Shown: positions 1 to 7,366 of the stretch, one piece after another
Layout: every line of letters starts with the position of its first letter
Numbering within the stretch: position 1 is the stretch's first letter
Assembly: GCA_937942965.1 (NCBI GenBank)
Contig: CALDGN010000047.1
Location: forward strand, 1 to 14,808
Source of the DNA: an uncultured Acidimicrobiales bacterium
GTDB taxonomy: Bacteria; Actinomycetota; Acidimicrobiia; Acidimicrobiales; UBA10347
Length of the DNA: 14,808 nt
Direction of reading: 5' to 3'
Program-made: the position numbers and the translations under genes
Notes under the pieces: generated by a model
Told to the model about the DNA's origin: nothing
Database searches by the model: none
The model's input: the letters and a program-made list of their open reading frames with translations, nothing else

Positions 1-1
1 A

Positions 2-349
2 CTAGACGGGGATTGATTTCCAGTCCGCGAGGAGGGCGGCCGCGTCGTCGTAGCTTGGCGACACCGCCGCCATTGCGTCAGCGACATCGTCAAGCGAACC
101 GCCGCGTGACGCGGTCTCGATCTCTTCGGCGAGGTCGCCGAGGGCCACAGCTCCAACCGAGCGGCTGGACGACTTAAGCGTGTGCGCTGCCATGCGCACG
201 TCTTCGACCGAGTCGCCAGCAGCGATCGTTGCGACGAGCGTTGGCGTTTCCTGCAAATAGGTCTCGACGATGTCGTCGACGATCTCGGTCATACCGCCCA
301 TCATCTCGACCATCTCGTCGAGCACGGCGCGGTCAATAGCTGTGGTCAT
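2..349 (-). CDS. Stand-alone HPt (histidine phosphotransfer) domain protein
   Basis: This 115-residue protein is a single HPt domain, the four-helix module that carries a phosphate on histidine between receiver domains in multi-step phosphorelays. The key motif AAHTLKSSSRSVGA is visible, with the predicted phosphohistidine at H56 and the usual following Lys (K59) and small residues. No receiver, kinase or membrane segment is attached, so it should be cytoplasmic. Its ATG overlaps the stop of the receiver gene upstream as ATGA (346-349), so translation is probably coupled and amounts balanced. The stop is a TAG at the very edge of the window, so the gene is complete but any further gene of the operon lies outside. 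Its partners are most likely the adjacent receiver and, on its other side, an unseen response regulator. The family call is firm and the pathway is inferred. Confidence 0.9.
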   Translation of the reverse strand: MTTAIDRAVLDEMVEMMGGMTEIVDDIVETYLQETPTLVATIAAGDSVEDVRMAAHTLKSSSRSVGAVALGDLAEEIETASRGGSLDDVADAMAAVSPSYDDAAALLADWKSIPV

Positions 350-735
350 GGTTGCACCTCGGTGTCGTTCGCTACGGCGAGGACGGTCTTGATTAGGTGA
401 GCGGGGCGCTGGTCCTTGGTGATGTAACCAATGGCGCCGATTTCTTCGGCCTCGGACTGCAGTTCTTCGTCGCCGTAGGCGGTGTTCATGATGATGCGAG
501 CCTCGGGCCAGACCTCGAGGATCTGTCGAGCTGCGTCGAGCCCGCCGAGTCCTGGCATCTGCATGTCCATGATGACGACGTCGGGGCGGTGTTCAAGCGC
601 GAGTTCGACAGCGCGCTCACCGTTTTCGGCAACAGCGGCAAGCTCGATCTCGGGCACGTCGCCAAGCAGCGAGCTCAGCATCGCTCGGATCGTCGTCGAG
701 TCGTCGGCGAGTAGGACAGAGACGCGTTCGGTCAT
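346..735 (-). CDS. Single-domain response regulator (receiver only, no output domain)
   Basis: This 129-residue protein is a complete CheY-like receiver domain and nothing else. The acidic pair D11/D12 (LLADDST), phospho-acceptor D57 (VVIMDMQMPG), the T85 region (IIMNTAYGDE) and the conserved lysine K107 (GYITKDQRP) are all present. The sequence resembles receivers of the NarL/DesR class, but the usual C-terminal helix-turn-helix is absent: only a few residues follow the last helix. The chosen ATG at 733-735 overlaps the stop of the kinase gene as ATGA. An upstream in-frame start at 789 would add 18 residues inside the kinase gene and is unlikely. The stop overlaps the HPt start, again as ATGA. 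It probably accepts phosphate from the neighbouring kinase and exchanges it with the HPt protein, in the manner of Spo0F. That role is inferred from gene order. Confidence 0.9.
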   Translation of the reverse strand: MTERVSVLLADDSTTIRAMLSSLLGDVPEIELAAVAENGERAVELALEHRPDVVIMDMQMPGLGGLDAARQILEVWPEARIIMNTAYGDEELQSEAEEIGAIGYITKDQRPAHLIKTVLAVANDTEVQP

Positions 736-1640
736 GTCTCTAGCTCGTTCTGGAACACAGCGCTCAGGTCCGCTCGGGGTGCTCGACACAGTACGACGGT
801 ACCGGCATCGCTACTCGCGAACTCGATGGTGCCGTCGATCATGGCCATTCGGTCCTGCATCGAGACGATGCCTAACTGGACCGGGTCGAGACTGGAAATG
901 GTCTCGATATCGAAGCCCGACCCGTTGTCCTCGATGCGGAGCTGAGCGGCTTCGTCGTCGGCGTCGATCGTGATCGAGATCGTGGTTGCGTCTGCATGGC
1001 GCACGACGTTGTCGAGACACTCCTGAGCGACGCGGTAGAAGGCCGTCTCGGTTTCGGCGCCGAGCCGGTTGCGATGACCTGCAAGTTGCAGTTCGAGGTC
1101 CGGATGGTCGCGGTGCAGGCGTGCCTTGATGCCTTCGAGCGATCCGGCGAGTCCGTGCTCGTCGAGAATCGGCGGCCGTAGGTTCGTCATGATCATGCGA
1201 ATGGACTCAAGCTGTTGCATGAGGTTGGCGGCGGCTTCGTCGATGATCTCGCCTGCTGCATTGTGGTCGCCGCGGCCGAGCGCCATCGACACGCGTTCGA
1301 GCTGATAGCCGACGCCGGCAAGTTCTTGCAGCGGACGTCGATGGAGCTCAGAGGCAAGTCGTCGTCGCTCTTCTTCGACGGCTCGGTTCATGCGCCAAAT
1401 CACCCGTTGGCGTTCGGTCTCGGCCTCGGCAATCTCGAGCCGAAGACTGGTGAGCTCGTCGTCATGGGCTCGTTGCAGGTCTGCCGCTTCGTGGTCAAAC
1501 GCCTGGGAGTCCTTCGCCACCTGGTTCCCTGACGAGCTCGTCGCCCGTCCCCGGACAAGCGCGCCGAAGCCGCCGACGGCAGCTGCGCCAGCGACGAAAC
1601 GCAGCGCTTGCTGCGGTCTCGAAATCGAGTTGCGGGACAT
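732..1640 (-). CDS. HisKA_3-family (NarX/DesK-type) sensor histidine kinase lacking a sensor domain
   Basis: Numbering is from the ATG at 1638-1640 (302 residues); an in-frame TTG at 1670 would add ten residues. A short hydrophobic stretch (residues 12-30, FVAGAAAVGGFGALV) may insert in the membrane. A charged, probably coiled-coil region follows (about 40-95). The HisKA_3 dimerisation domain holds the phosphohistidine H100 in LASELHRRPLQ. The HATPase_c domain shows the N box (ECLDNVVRH, N211), the G1 box (IEDNGSGFD, D238) and LGIVSMQDR near 256. No PAS, GAF or extracellular sensing domain is present, so the signal must arrive through the N-terminus or a partner. The residue after the phosphohistidine is Arg where the family has Asp/Glu (DxxxQ becomes RxxxQ), which may alter phosphatase or kinase balance. 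It is the first gene of the coupled kinase-receiver-HPt set. Kinase identity is firm and the start is uncertain. Confidence 0.88.
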   Translation of the reverse strand: MSRNSISRPQQALRFVAGAAAVGGFGALVRGRATSSSGNQVAKDSQAFDHEAADLQRAHDDELTSLRLEIAEAETERQRVIWRMNRAVEEERRRLASELHRRPLQELAGVGYQLERVSMALGRGDHNAAGEIIDEAAANLMQQLESIRMIMTNLRPPILDEHGLAGSLEGIKARLHRDHPDLELQLAGHRNRLGAETETAFYRVAQECLDNVVRHADATTISITIDADDEAAQLRIEDNGSGFDIETISSLDPVQLGIVSMQDRMAMIDGTIEFASSDAGTVVLCRAPRADLSAVFQNELET

Positions 1641-1670
1641 GTGGCTCGCTGTCGAGAGAGTTGCCTTCAA

Positions 1671-1740
1671 TCGTCGGCCGATGCGGCCCCGATGACATGG
1701 GCCAAGCGGCCTATTCGTAGCACGGACCTCTTCAATCTAG
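1671..1740. promoter_or_regulatory. Divergent intergenic region between the kinase operon and the GGDEF-EAL gene
   Basis: This short gap separates the outermost possible starts of the two divergent transcription units, so promoters for both must lie here or inside the alternative N-terminal extensions (the gap widens to 1641-1815 if the inner starts are used). I could not identify convincing -35/-10 pairs or a palindromic operator. The call rests on gene orientation alone. Confidence 0.4.
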
Positions 1741-3702
1741 GTGAGGCGTTCCACCGAGCCTGGATTTCTGAGAGATACGCCTCAGAACACCCATGGCGGT
1801 GCCGAAAAGATAGGGGTGTTGGCGAGGCTGGCGCGCAACGCTCGTGCACCCGGTTCTTGGCGGGAGCATGTCGCTGCGCGTGTACGAAACGAGACACTGC
1901 TCGGCTTCCATGCCGTTCGCGCCGTGGCGCACCTGGTCATCGCCGTTGCCGTCGTGCTCGCTCCGATCAACACGACACCTCGTGAGCAGTTGATCATTGG
2001 TATCGCCATCGCTCTTGGTGGGCCGGCGACCATCGCGATTGCGATCTTCGCGCCGCGTGGTCGGCGTCATCTCGCCGGGAACCTGTTTCTCGGCGTGCTG
2101 GTCATGGTCGTGTGCGCGGTCCAGCCGATCCTTTGGGGCGGTGGCATTGTCGTCTTGACTGCGGTCGCTATTGGCGCCATCCCGGTTGAGTCGCGCCGCG
2201 TCGCCCTGGCACAAATCATCTTCTTCGCAGTGGGCATGGGCATCGTCGGTTGGGTGCGATCGGCGCCGAGTTTCGTACTGCCGCTCGTTGCCTTCGCGGT
2301 TATGACGCCGTCGATTGAGCGCTACTACCAGCGCTGGCGGCTCCGGCGAGCCGAAACCAATCGCCAGCTCGAGGACGCGACCAAGTTCATCCGACATCAG
2401 GCCGAACACGACGGGCTTACCGGCCTGATCACCCGCAACGTATTCATGTCGAAGCTCCAGGGGTGCCTGCAGGAGTCCGACGGCGACCAAGTTGCAGTGC
2501 TGGTCGTCGACGTCCATCGGTTCCAGGAAGTCAACGGCGTGCTCGGCCATCGCGTCGGCGATCAATTGCTCGTCGTACTCGCCCGTCGGTTTGAGCAGTT
2601 GTCGTTCGCGGCTGCAACCGCTCGGCTCGGCGGCGACGAATTCGCCTTCGTGCTGGTTGGAGACGAAGCTCGGCAACCCGTCAAACACGCCCACGCGGTT
2701 ATCGCTGCCATCGAGGAACTCGTGCAGGTCGACCGGCTCAAGCTTTCGGTATCTGGATCCGTCGGGATCGCCGTCGCACCGGACGACGGCGCAACGGCCG
2801 AAGTCCTGATGCTGCGAGCCGACACGGCGATGTACCGAGCGAAGGACGCACGCGAACAAGTGATGGCGTTCGCAGACTCCGAAGGCGCTCGCGTCGGCGA
2901 GCAACTCGAGCTCGGCCGCGAGATTGAACACGCGATTAGCAATGGTCAGATCGAGCTCTGGTTCCAACCCAAAATCGACCTGGCAACGGAGCGCATCGTG
3001 GGAGCCGAAGGGCTCGCCCGCTGGCGACATCCCGACCTTGGCGTGCTTACCCCCGACCGGTTCCTGCCGCTGCTGAACATCACGAGCGACTACCAGGCCT
3101 TCACCGACGAGGTCATCCGCCAAGGCATCGAGTTCGTCGTACAGACAAAGCGCGATGGCGCTGGACTCGCCGTCGCCCTCAACCTGAGCGCGATGAGCTT
3201 CCTCGATCACGGACTCGTCGACCGGGTGGCGGCGATGCTGGAGACCTCAGGCGTGGCCGCAGAACAGGTGACGTTCGAGATCACCGAATCTGACATCCTC
3301 GAGGATCTCTCGGTCAACGGGCCGGTCTTCGAACGGCTCATCGATCTTGGCGTCGAGCTGTCGATCGACGATTTCGGCGTCGGCTACTCGTCGCTCAGCC
3401 GGCTGCGTGAACTACCCGTGCAGGAACTCAAGATCGACCGCAGCTTCGTGTCTCGCATGGAGAGCGATCCTGAAGACCTCATTATCGTGAAGGCCGTGGT
3501 TGACCTGGCCAACGTGCTCGGCCACCGCAGCGTTGCCGAAGGCGTCGAGACCGTCGAGGCCTGGGACCGGCTGCGGGAAATGGGTTGCGACGAGGCGCAG
3601 GGCTATCTCTTCGGCCGGCCGATGCCAGCTGCCGAGCTGCTTGAGCGCTACACCGCAAGCGACGGAGTACGCCGGTTCGTCCTCGACAACCAGCTTCACT
3701 AG
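1741..3702 (+). CDS. Membrane GGDEF-EAL protein (cyclic-di-GMP turnover)
   Basis: From the GTG at 1741 the protein has 653 residues. Several hydrophobic helices lie in about 61-191, a linker follows, then a GGDEF domain (about 220-375) and an EAL domain (about 385-640). GGDEF is intact at 297-301, but the metal/phosphate motif reads DVHRFQEVNG, with H259 and Q262 in place of the usual Asp and Lys, and no RxxD inhibitory site precedes GGDEF. The EAL signature is EGL (E423), while the other phosphodiesterase residues are present: N481, E513, D543-D544, K564, E600 and Q620, plus the loop DDFGVGYSSL. Phosphodiesterase activity is therefore well supported and cyclase activity less so. No known ligand-binding sensor domain is recognisable; the membrane part may sense. 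The 1741 GTG follows a stop directly and lacks a ribosome site, so GTG 1816 (after AAAAGATAGG) is an equally plausible start. It is divergent from the kinase operon. Confidence 0.92.
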   Translation: MRRSTEPGFLRDTPQNTHGGAEKIGVLARLARNARAPGSWREHVAARVRNETLLGFHAVRAVAHLVIAVAVVLAPINTTPREQLIIGIAIALGGPATIAIAIFAPRGRRHLAGNLFLGVLVMVVCAVQPILWGGGIVVLTAVAIGAIPVESRRVALAQIIFFAVGMGIVGWVRSAPSFVLPLVAFAVMTPSIERYYQRWRLRRAETNRQLEDATKFIRHQAEHDGLTGLITRNVFMSKLQGCLQESDGDQVAVLVVDVHRFQEVNGVLGHRVGDQLLVVLARRFEQLSFAAATARLGGDEFAFVLVGDEARQPVKHAHAVIAAIEELVQVDRLKLSVSGSVGIAVAPDDGATAEVLMLRADTAMYRAKDAREQVMAFADSEGARVGEQLELGREIEHAISNGQIELWFQPKIDLATERIVGAEGLARWRHPDLGVLTPDRFLPLLNITSDYQAFTDEVIRQGIEFVVQTKRDGAGLAVALNLSAMSFLDHGLVDRVAAMLETSGVAAEQVTFEITESDILEDLSVNGPVFERLIDLGVELSIDDFGVGYSSLSRLRELPVQELKIDRSFVSRMESDPEDLIIVKAVVDLANVLGHRSVAEGVETVEAWDRLREMGCDEAQGYLFGRPMPAAELLERYTASDGVRRFVLDNQLH

Positions 3703-3714
3703 CCAGTCGCAGCG

Positions 3715-5361
3715 CTAACGGCCGCGACGCTTGCCCTTGTTGCGCCCACTCGTGCGGTCAGCGTGACGACCCTTGGTCGCTCGGTTCTTGCGTGGCGTCG
3801 AGTTCGATCCGCCTCGTGAGGGGCCATCGCTGCGACCGCCTCGGTCGCTGCGGCCACCGGTCTTGGGTTCTTCGTCTTCCCAGCCTGGTGGGTACCAGTC
3901 ATTGCCGCCACGCTTCTTGCGCCGAGGATGATGACCTTCTCGCGTCCGGTCGTCGCCGTCCCGATCAGTGCGGTTGCGGTCGTTGCGGTTCCGGTTGGCG
4001 CCGCGGCCATTTCGGTCATCGCGATTGCGATCATCGCGATCGCGATTGTTGCGCTTCTTGTCGCGGCTCTGTCCCGCAGGCGACTTGCCCCGGCGAGGGT
4101 TGCCTCGCTTGTCATCGGAGCGATCACGCCGGTCGCGACGGTCGCCGTCACGAGATCGTGACTGCTGCTGCTTCTGGCCCTGCGGCTTGTCTGGAGATGG
4201 CTCACGGTCACGAGTCGGGCGAGGCCGATCGACGACTGGTGGGAGCGCGTCAAGGTCGAGCGATTCGAAGCCCTGCTCGATGCCAAGTTCCTTCTGGAGC
4301 TGGCGAGCGATCTTTTGCTTGTTGTCGACCACCATCGAGATGACCCGGCCGGTGCTTCCGGCGCGTCCGGTGCGACCCGAGCGATGGATGTAGTCCTTGT
4401 CCGAGTTCGCCGGGTCGTGATGCATAACCAGTTCCACGTTGTCGACGTGGATGCCTCGCGCTGCTACGTCCGTCGCGACCAGGACATGGGCCTTGCCCGA
4501 CGTGAAATCGCGAAGCGCCCGCTCGCGCTGGGCTTGGGATCGGTCGCCGTGGATGGCGACGGCAGCGAGACCCTTCTTCGCAAACGTGTTGGCAACTCGG
4601 TCACAGCCGCGTCGGGTGCGGCAGAACACAATGGCGGACCGGTAGCGGCGTAGTACCGCGACCGCCGAGTTGATGCGGGAATCGCTCGGAATCAGATACC
4701 AGGAGTGGTCGACGTCGCCGATCTGATCAGCCTGTTCTTCGACCTCGTAGGTCTCGGGATCGTGCTGATAGCGCTTGATGAGCGTGTCGACGTCGCCATC
4801 CAGCGTGGCCGAGAACAGCAGCATGTGCCGCTCATTCGGGGTCTGGTCGAGGATGCGCTTGACCGACGGAAGGAAGCCCATGTCCGCCATGCGGTCGGCC
4901 TCGTCGACGATCGCGATTCTTACGTCGCGCAGTTCACAACAGCGCCGCCCGATCAGGTCTTCGAGCCGCCCTGGGCAGGCGACCAGAATGTCGACGCCAC
5001 GTTCGAGCCGTTTGATGTCTCGCTCGATATTGGTGCCACCGAAGACCGTAAGGATGGTCCGGCTGCGGGCGGCGGCAAGCGGTTCGAGCTCGTCTTTGAT
5101 TTGGGTAGCGAGCTCACGGGTTGGGGCAAGGATCAAGACTTTGGGCCGCCAGGGCGAACCTTGCTCGGCGAGATCGATTGCGGGGATGCCGAACGCCAGG
5201 GTCTTGCCGGAACCGGTCGGCGCTTTGCCACACAGATCGCGACCGGCGAGCCCAGCCTCGATGACCGCTTCTTGAATCGGAAAGGCCTCGGTGAAGCCGC
5301 GCTCGGCGAGCGCGGCGACAACAGGTTTAGAGACGCCGAGGTCAGCAAAGGTGCGCGTCAT
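3715..5361 (-). CDS. DEAD-box ATP-dependent RNA helicase with long Arg/Asp-rich tail
   Basis: This 548-residue protein unwinds RNA using ATP. The helicase core shows the Q motif (FPIQEAV, Q30), motif I APTGSGKT (47-54), PTREL (80-84), VDEAD (152-156), SAT (184-186), motif V around VATDVAARGIHVDNV (295-309) and motif VI HRSGRTGRAG (326-335). The core ends near residue 375. About 170 residues of low-complexity sequence follow, rich in Arg, Asp, Asn, Gly and Lys with repeated RDDRN-type units and a very basic end, as in RhlE- or DeaD-like helicases whose disordered tails bind RNA. The ATG has a weak ribosome site (GAAGAG). It starts 34 bases after the typA stop and is probably co-transcribed with it, suggesting a role in ribosome assembly or RNA remodelling under stress. 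It converges with the GGDEF-EAL gene, leaving only 12 bases between the two stops. Family is certain; assignment to RhlE, DeaD or CsdA is not. Confidence 0.95.
   Translation of the reverse strand: MTRTFADLGVSKPVVAALAERGFTEAFPIQEAVIEAGLAGRDLCGKAPTGSGKTLAFGIPAIDLAEQGSPWRPKVLILAPTRELATQIKDELEPLAAARSRTILTVFGGTNIERDIKRLERGVDILVACPGRLEDLIGRRCCELRDVRIAIVDEADRMADMGFLPSVKRILDQTPNERHMLLFSATLDGDVDTLIKRYQHDPETYEVEEQADQIGDVDHSWYLIPSDSRINSAVAVLRRYRSAIVFCRTRRGCDRVANTFAKKGLAAVAIHGDRSQAQRERALRDFTSGKAHVLVATDVAARGIHVDNVELVMHHDPANSDKDYIHRSGRTGRAGSTGRVISMVVDNKQKIARQLQKELGIEQGFESLDLDALPPVVDRPRPTRDREPSPDKPQGQKQQQSRSRDGDRRDRRDRSDDKRGNPRRGKSPAGQSRDKKRNNRDRDDRNRDDRNGRGANRNRNDRNRTDRDGDDRTREGHHPRRKKRGGNDWYPPGWEDEEPKTGGRSDRGGRSDGPSRGGSNSTPRKNRATKGRHADRTSGRNKGKRRGR
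3955..4060 (-). repeat. Short tandem repeats encoding the RDDRN-rich helicase tail
   Basis: Bases 4016-4030 and 4031-4045 are adjacent 15-base units differing at one position (TCATCGCGAT followed by TGCGA or CGCGA). Flanking sequence carries looser copies. In the helicase frame they encode repeated Arg-Asp-Asp-Arg-Asn units. Such in-frame minisatellites can change copy number by slippage without shifting the frame. Confidence 0.65.
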
Positions 5362-5395
5362 CGTGACACGCTCTTCGTTGCCGAGCCCCGTGTCA

Positions 5396-7300
5396 TTACG
5401 CCTCGCGCGATCGCTTCAGGTTCTTGGCGGCACGCAACCGAGAGGTTGCGTCGAGCTCAACCTTGCGAAGGCGAACGATGTCGGGCGTGACTTCGATGCA
5501 CTCGTCGTCGCCGATGAACTCGAGCGACTGTTCGAGCGACATCTTCTTTGGCGGCGTGAGCCGGACGGTTTCGTCGGCTGCGGCGGCACGCACGTTGGTG
5601 TGTGCCTTGCCCTTGCAGATGTTGATGTCCATGTCGCCGGCCTTGGGCGTTTCGCCCACGATCATGCCTTCGTACACGTCGGCACCGACGTCGACGAAGA
5701 ACACGCCACGGTCCTGGAGCTTGAGGATTGCGTTGCTCGTGGTGACGCCCGTGCGGTCGGCGACCAGGCTGCCGCGATTGCGGGACTGGATCTCGCCCTG
5801 CCATGGAAGCCAGCCGTCGAATACGTGGTGGAGCAGGCCGGTGCCACGAGTCTCGGTGAGGAAGTCGGTGCGGAAGCCGATCAAGCCGCGCGCAGGGACT
5901 CGGTAATCCAGGCGGACCCAGCCGGTGCCGTGATTGACCATCTCTTGCAGCAGGCCCTTGCGAGGTGCGATGAGCTGGGTGATGCCGCCGACGTATTCCT
6001 CGGGCACGTCGATCGAGACGGACTCGACCGGCTCGTGGAGGGTTCCATCGATCTCGCGGGTCACAACCTGAGGCTTGCCGACGGTGAGCTCGAAGCCCTC
6101 GCGTCGCATCATCTCGACGAGCACTGCGAGCTGCAGCTCGCCACGACCCTGGACTTCCCAGGCGTCGGGACGGTCGAGATCGAGCACGCGGAGAGATACG
6201 TTGCCGATGAGTTCGCGGTCCAGCCGGTCCTTGACCTGGCGGGCCGTCATCTTGTCGCCGCTCTTGCCGGCGAGCGGCGAGGTGTTGATGCCGATCGTCA
6301 TTGACAAGCTCGGCTCGTCGACGGTGATAATCGGCATCGGCCGTGGATCGTCCGGTGCGCTGAGCGTCTCGCCGATCGTGATCTCGGGGAGTCCGGCAAC
6401 CGCGACGAGTTCACCGGCACTTGCCTCGTCGACTTCGACGCGCTCGTGGCTTTCGGTCATGTAGAGCTCGGTGACCTTTGCGTTCGAAACCGAGCCATCG
6501 ATCTTGCACCACGCGACGGTCTGACCCTTCTTGAGGGTGCCGTTCATGATGCGGCAGATCGCCAAGCGACCGACGTACGGCGAAGCATCGAGGTTCGTGA
6601 CCCAGGCCTGCAGCGGCGACTCAGGATCGAAGCTCGGCGCGGGAACATGGTCGACGATCGTCTCGAACAGCGGGGTGAGGTCGTCGCTCATGTCGTCGGG
6701 GCTGAGGCCGGCGACGCCATCGCGGGCGATGGCGTAGACGATGGGGAAGTCGATCTGATGCTCGTCTGCATCGACGTCGAGGAACAGGTCCTCGACTTCG
6801 GTGACAACCTCTTCGACGCGTGCGTCGGGGCGGTCGATCTTGTTGATGACCAACACGACGGGCAGGTTCGCGTTGAGCGCCTTGCGCAACACGAAGCGAG
6901 TCTGGGGGAGCGGGCCCTCGCTGGCGTCGACGAGCAGCAGCACGCCGTCAACCATCGTCAGCGCGCGTTCGACCTCGCCGCCGAAGTCGGCGTGCCCAGG
7001 CGTATCGACCACGTTGATCTTGAGGCCACCCCACCGAATCGCCGTGTTTTTGGCGAGGATGGTGATGCCCTTTTCCTTCTCGAGGTCCATCGAGTCCATG
7101 ACGCGTTCGTCAATGTCCTGATGGGCTCCAAAGGCGCCGGCCTGGTGCAACATGCCGTCAACGAGCGTGGTCTTGCCGTGGTCCACGTGCGCGATAATCG
7201 CCACGTTGCGGATGTCGGAGCGCAGTGCACTGCCGCCTCCGATGGTGGACGCGGCTGCAGAATCAGGCGATTCGACGCCTGCATCAACTGGGGGGTTCAC
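5396..7300 (-). CDS. typA: Ribosome-associated GTPase TypA/BipA
   Basis: This 634-residue translational GTPase of the EF-G/LepA superfamily binds ribosomes and aids 50S assembly and stress or cold adaptation. Visible GTPase motifs are AHVDHGKTT (37-45), EKGIT (76-80), DTPGH (99-103) and NKID (153-156). The C-terminal half has the BipA-specific run YEGMIVGE, a KAHTNVRA segment, and MSLEQSLEFIGDDE followed by EVTPDIVRLRKVEL near the end. These distinguish it from EF-G, LepA and TetM. The only plausible start is a GTG at 7298-7300. It gives about 28 residues before the usual beginning of the family (RNVAIIAHVDHGKTT), of unknown role, and it lacks a clear ribosome site. The gene follows the ABM-domain gene by 66 bases and precedes the helicase by 34. 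Its leader holds overlapping inverted repeats, annotated separately. Identity is very secure. Confidence 0.97.
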   Translation of the reverse strand: MNPPVDAGVESPDSAAASTIGGGSALRSDIRNVAIIAHVDHGKTTLVDGMLHQAGAFGAHQDIDERVMDSMDLEKEKGITILAKNTAIRWGGLKINVVDTPGHADFGGEVERALTMVDGVLLLVDASEGPLPQTRFVLRKALNANLPVVLVINKIDRPDARVEEVVTEVEDLFLDVDADEHQIDFPIVYAIARDGVAGLSPDDMSDDLTPLFETIVDHVPAPSFDPESPLQAWVTNLDASPYVGRLAICRIMNGTLKKGQTVAWCKIDGSVSNAKVTELYMTESHERVEVDEASAGELVAVAGLPEITIGETLSAPDDPRPMPIITVDEPSLSMTIGINTSPLAGKSGDKMTARQVKDRLDRELIGNVSLRVLDLDRPDAWEVQGRGELQLAVLVEMMRREGFELTVGKPQVVTREIDGTLHEPVESVSIDVPEEYVGGITQLIAPRKGLLQEMVNHGTGWVRLDYRVPARGLIGFRTDFLTETRGTGLLHHVFDGWLPWQGEIQSRNRGSLVADRTGVTTSNAILKLQDRGVFFVDVGADVYEGMIVGETPKAGDMDINICKGKAHTNVRAAAADETVRLTPPKKMSLEQSLEFIGDDECIEVTPDIVRLRKVELDATSRLRAAKNLKRSREA

Positions 7301-7330
7301 CTGACAAGGATGCTTGATTCGAGGCCAGTT

Positions 7331-7363
7331 CCCTCGCGACGCCCCAGCGAGGGCCTGGGGCGT
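7331..7363 (-). promoter_or_regulatory. Overlapping hairpins / possible H-type pseudoknot in the ABM-typA intergenic region
   Basis: Two inverted repeats interlock. ACGCCCCAG (7339-7347) pairs perfectly with CTGGGGCGT (7355-7363) around a 7-base loop. CCCTCGC (7331-7337) pairs perfectly with GCGAGGG (7347-7353), which lies mostly in that loop. In the minus-strand RNA the loop of the first stem can therefore pair with the sequence immediately downstream, the geometry of an H-type pseudoknot, or the two stems can be alternatives. It starts 3 bases after the ABM stop and ends 30 bases before the typA GTG. It could be a terminator without a U-tract or a regulatory leader of typA. The pairing is seen directly; the function is inferred. 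Confidence 0.55.
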
Positions 7364-7366
7364 TGG

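Noticed and set aside
736..789. Eighteen extra residues at the start of the receiver protein
   Set aside because: The ATG at 735 sits in an ATGA overlap with the kinase stop and gives a normal receiver N-terminus.
1732..3210. A 492-codon minus-strand open frame opposite the GGDEF-EAL gene
   Set aside because: The plus strand encodes clear GGDEF and EAL domains with catalytic residues across this region; the antisense frame shows no domain.
4016..4045. Possible CRISPR-like or regulatory repeat array
   Set aside because: The 15-base units are adjacent without spacers, in frame, and explained by the repetitive helicase tail.
3928..4161. Plus-strand frame that looks like a small multi-pass membrane protein
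   Set aside because: The hydrophobic Val/Ala/Ile pattern is the antisense reading of the Arg/Asp/Asn-rich helicase tail, whose codons give hydrophobic residues on the other strand.
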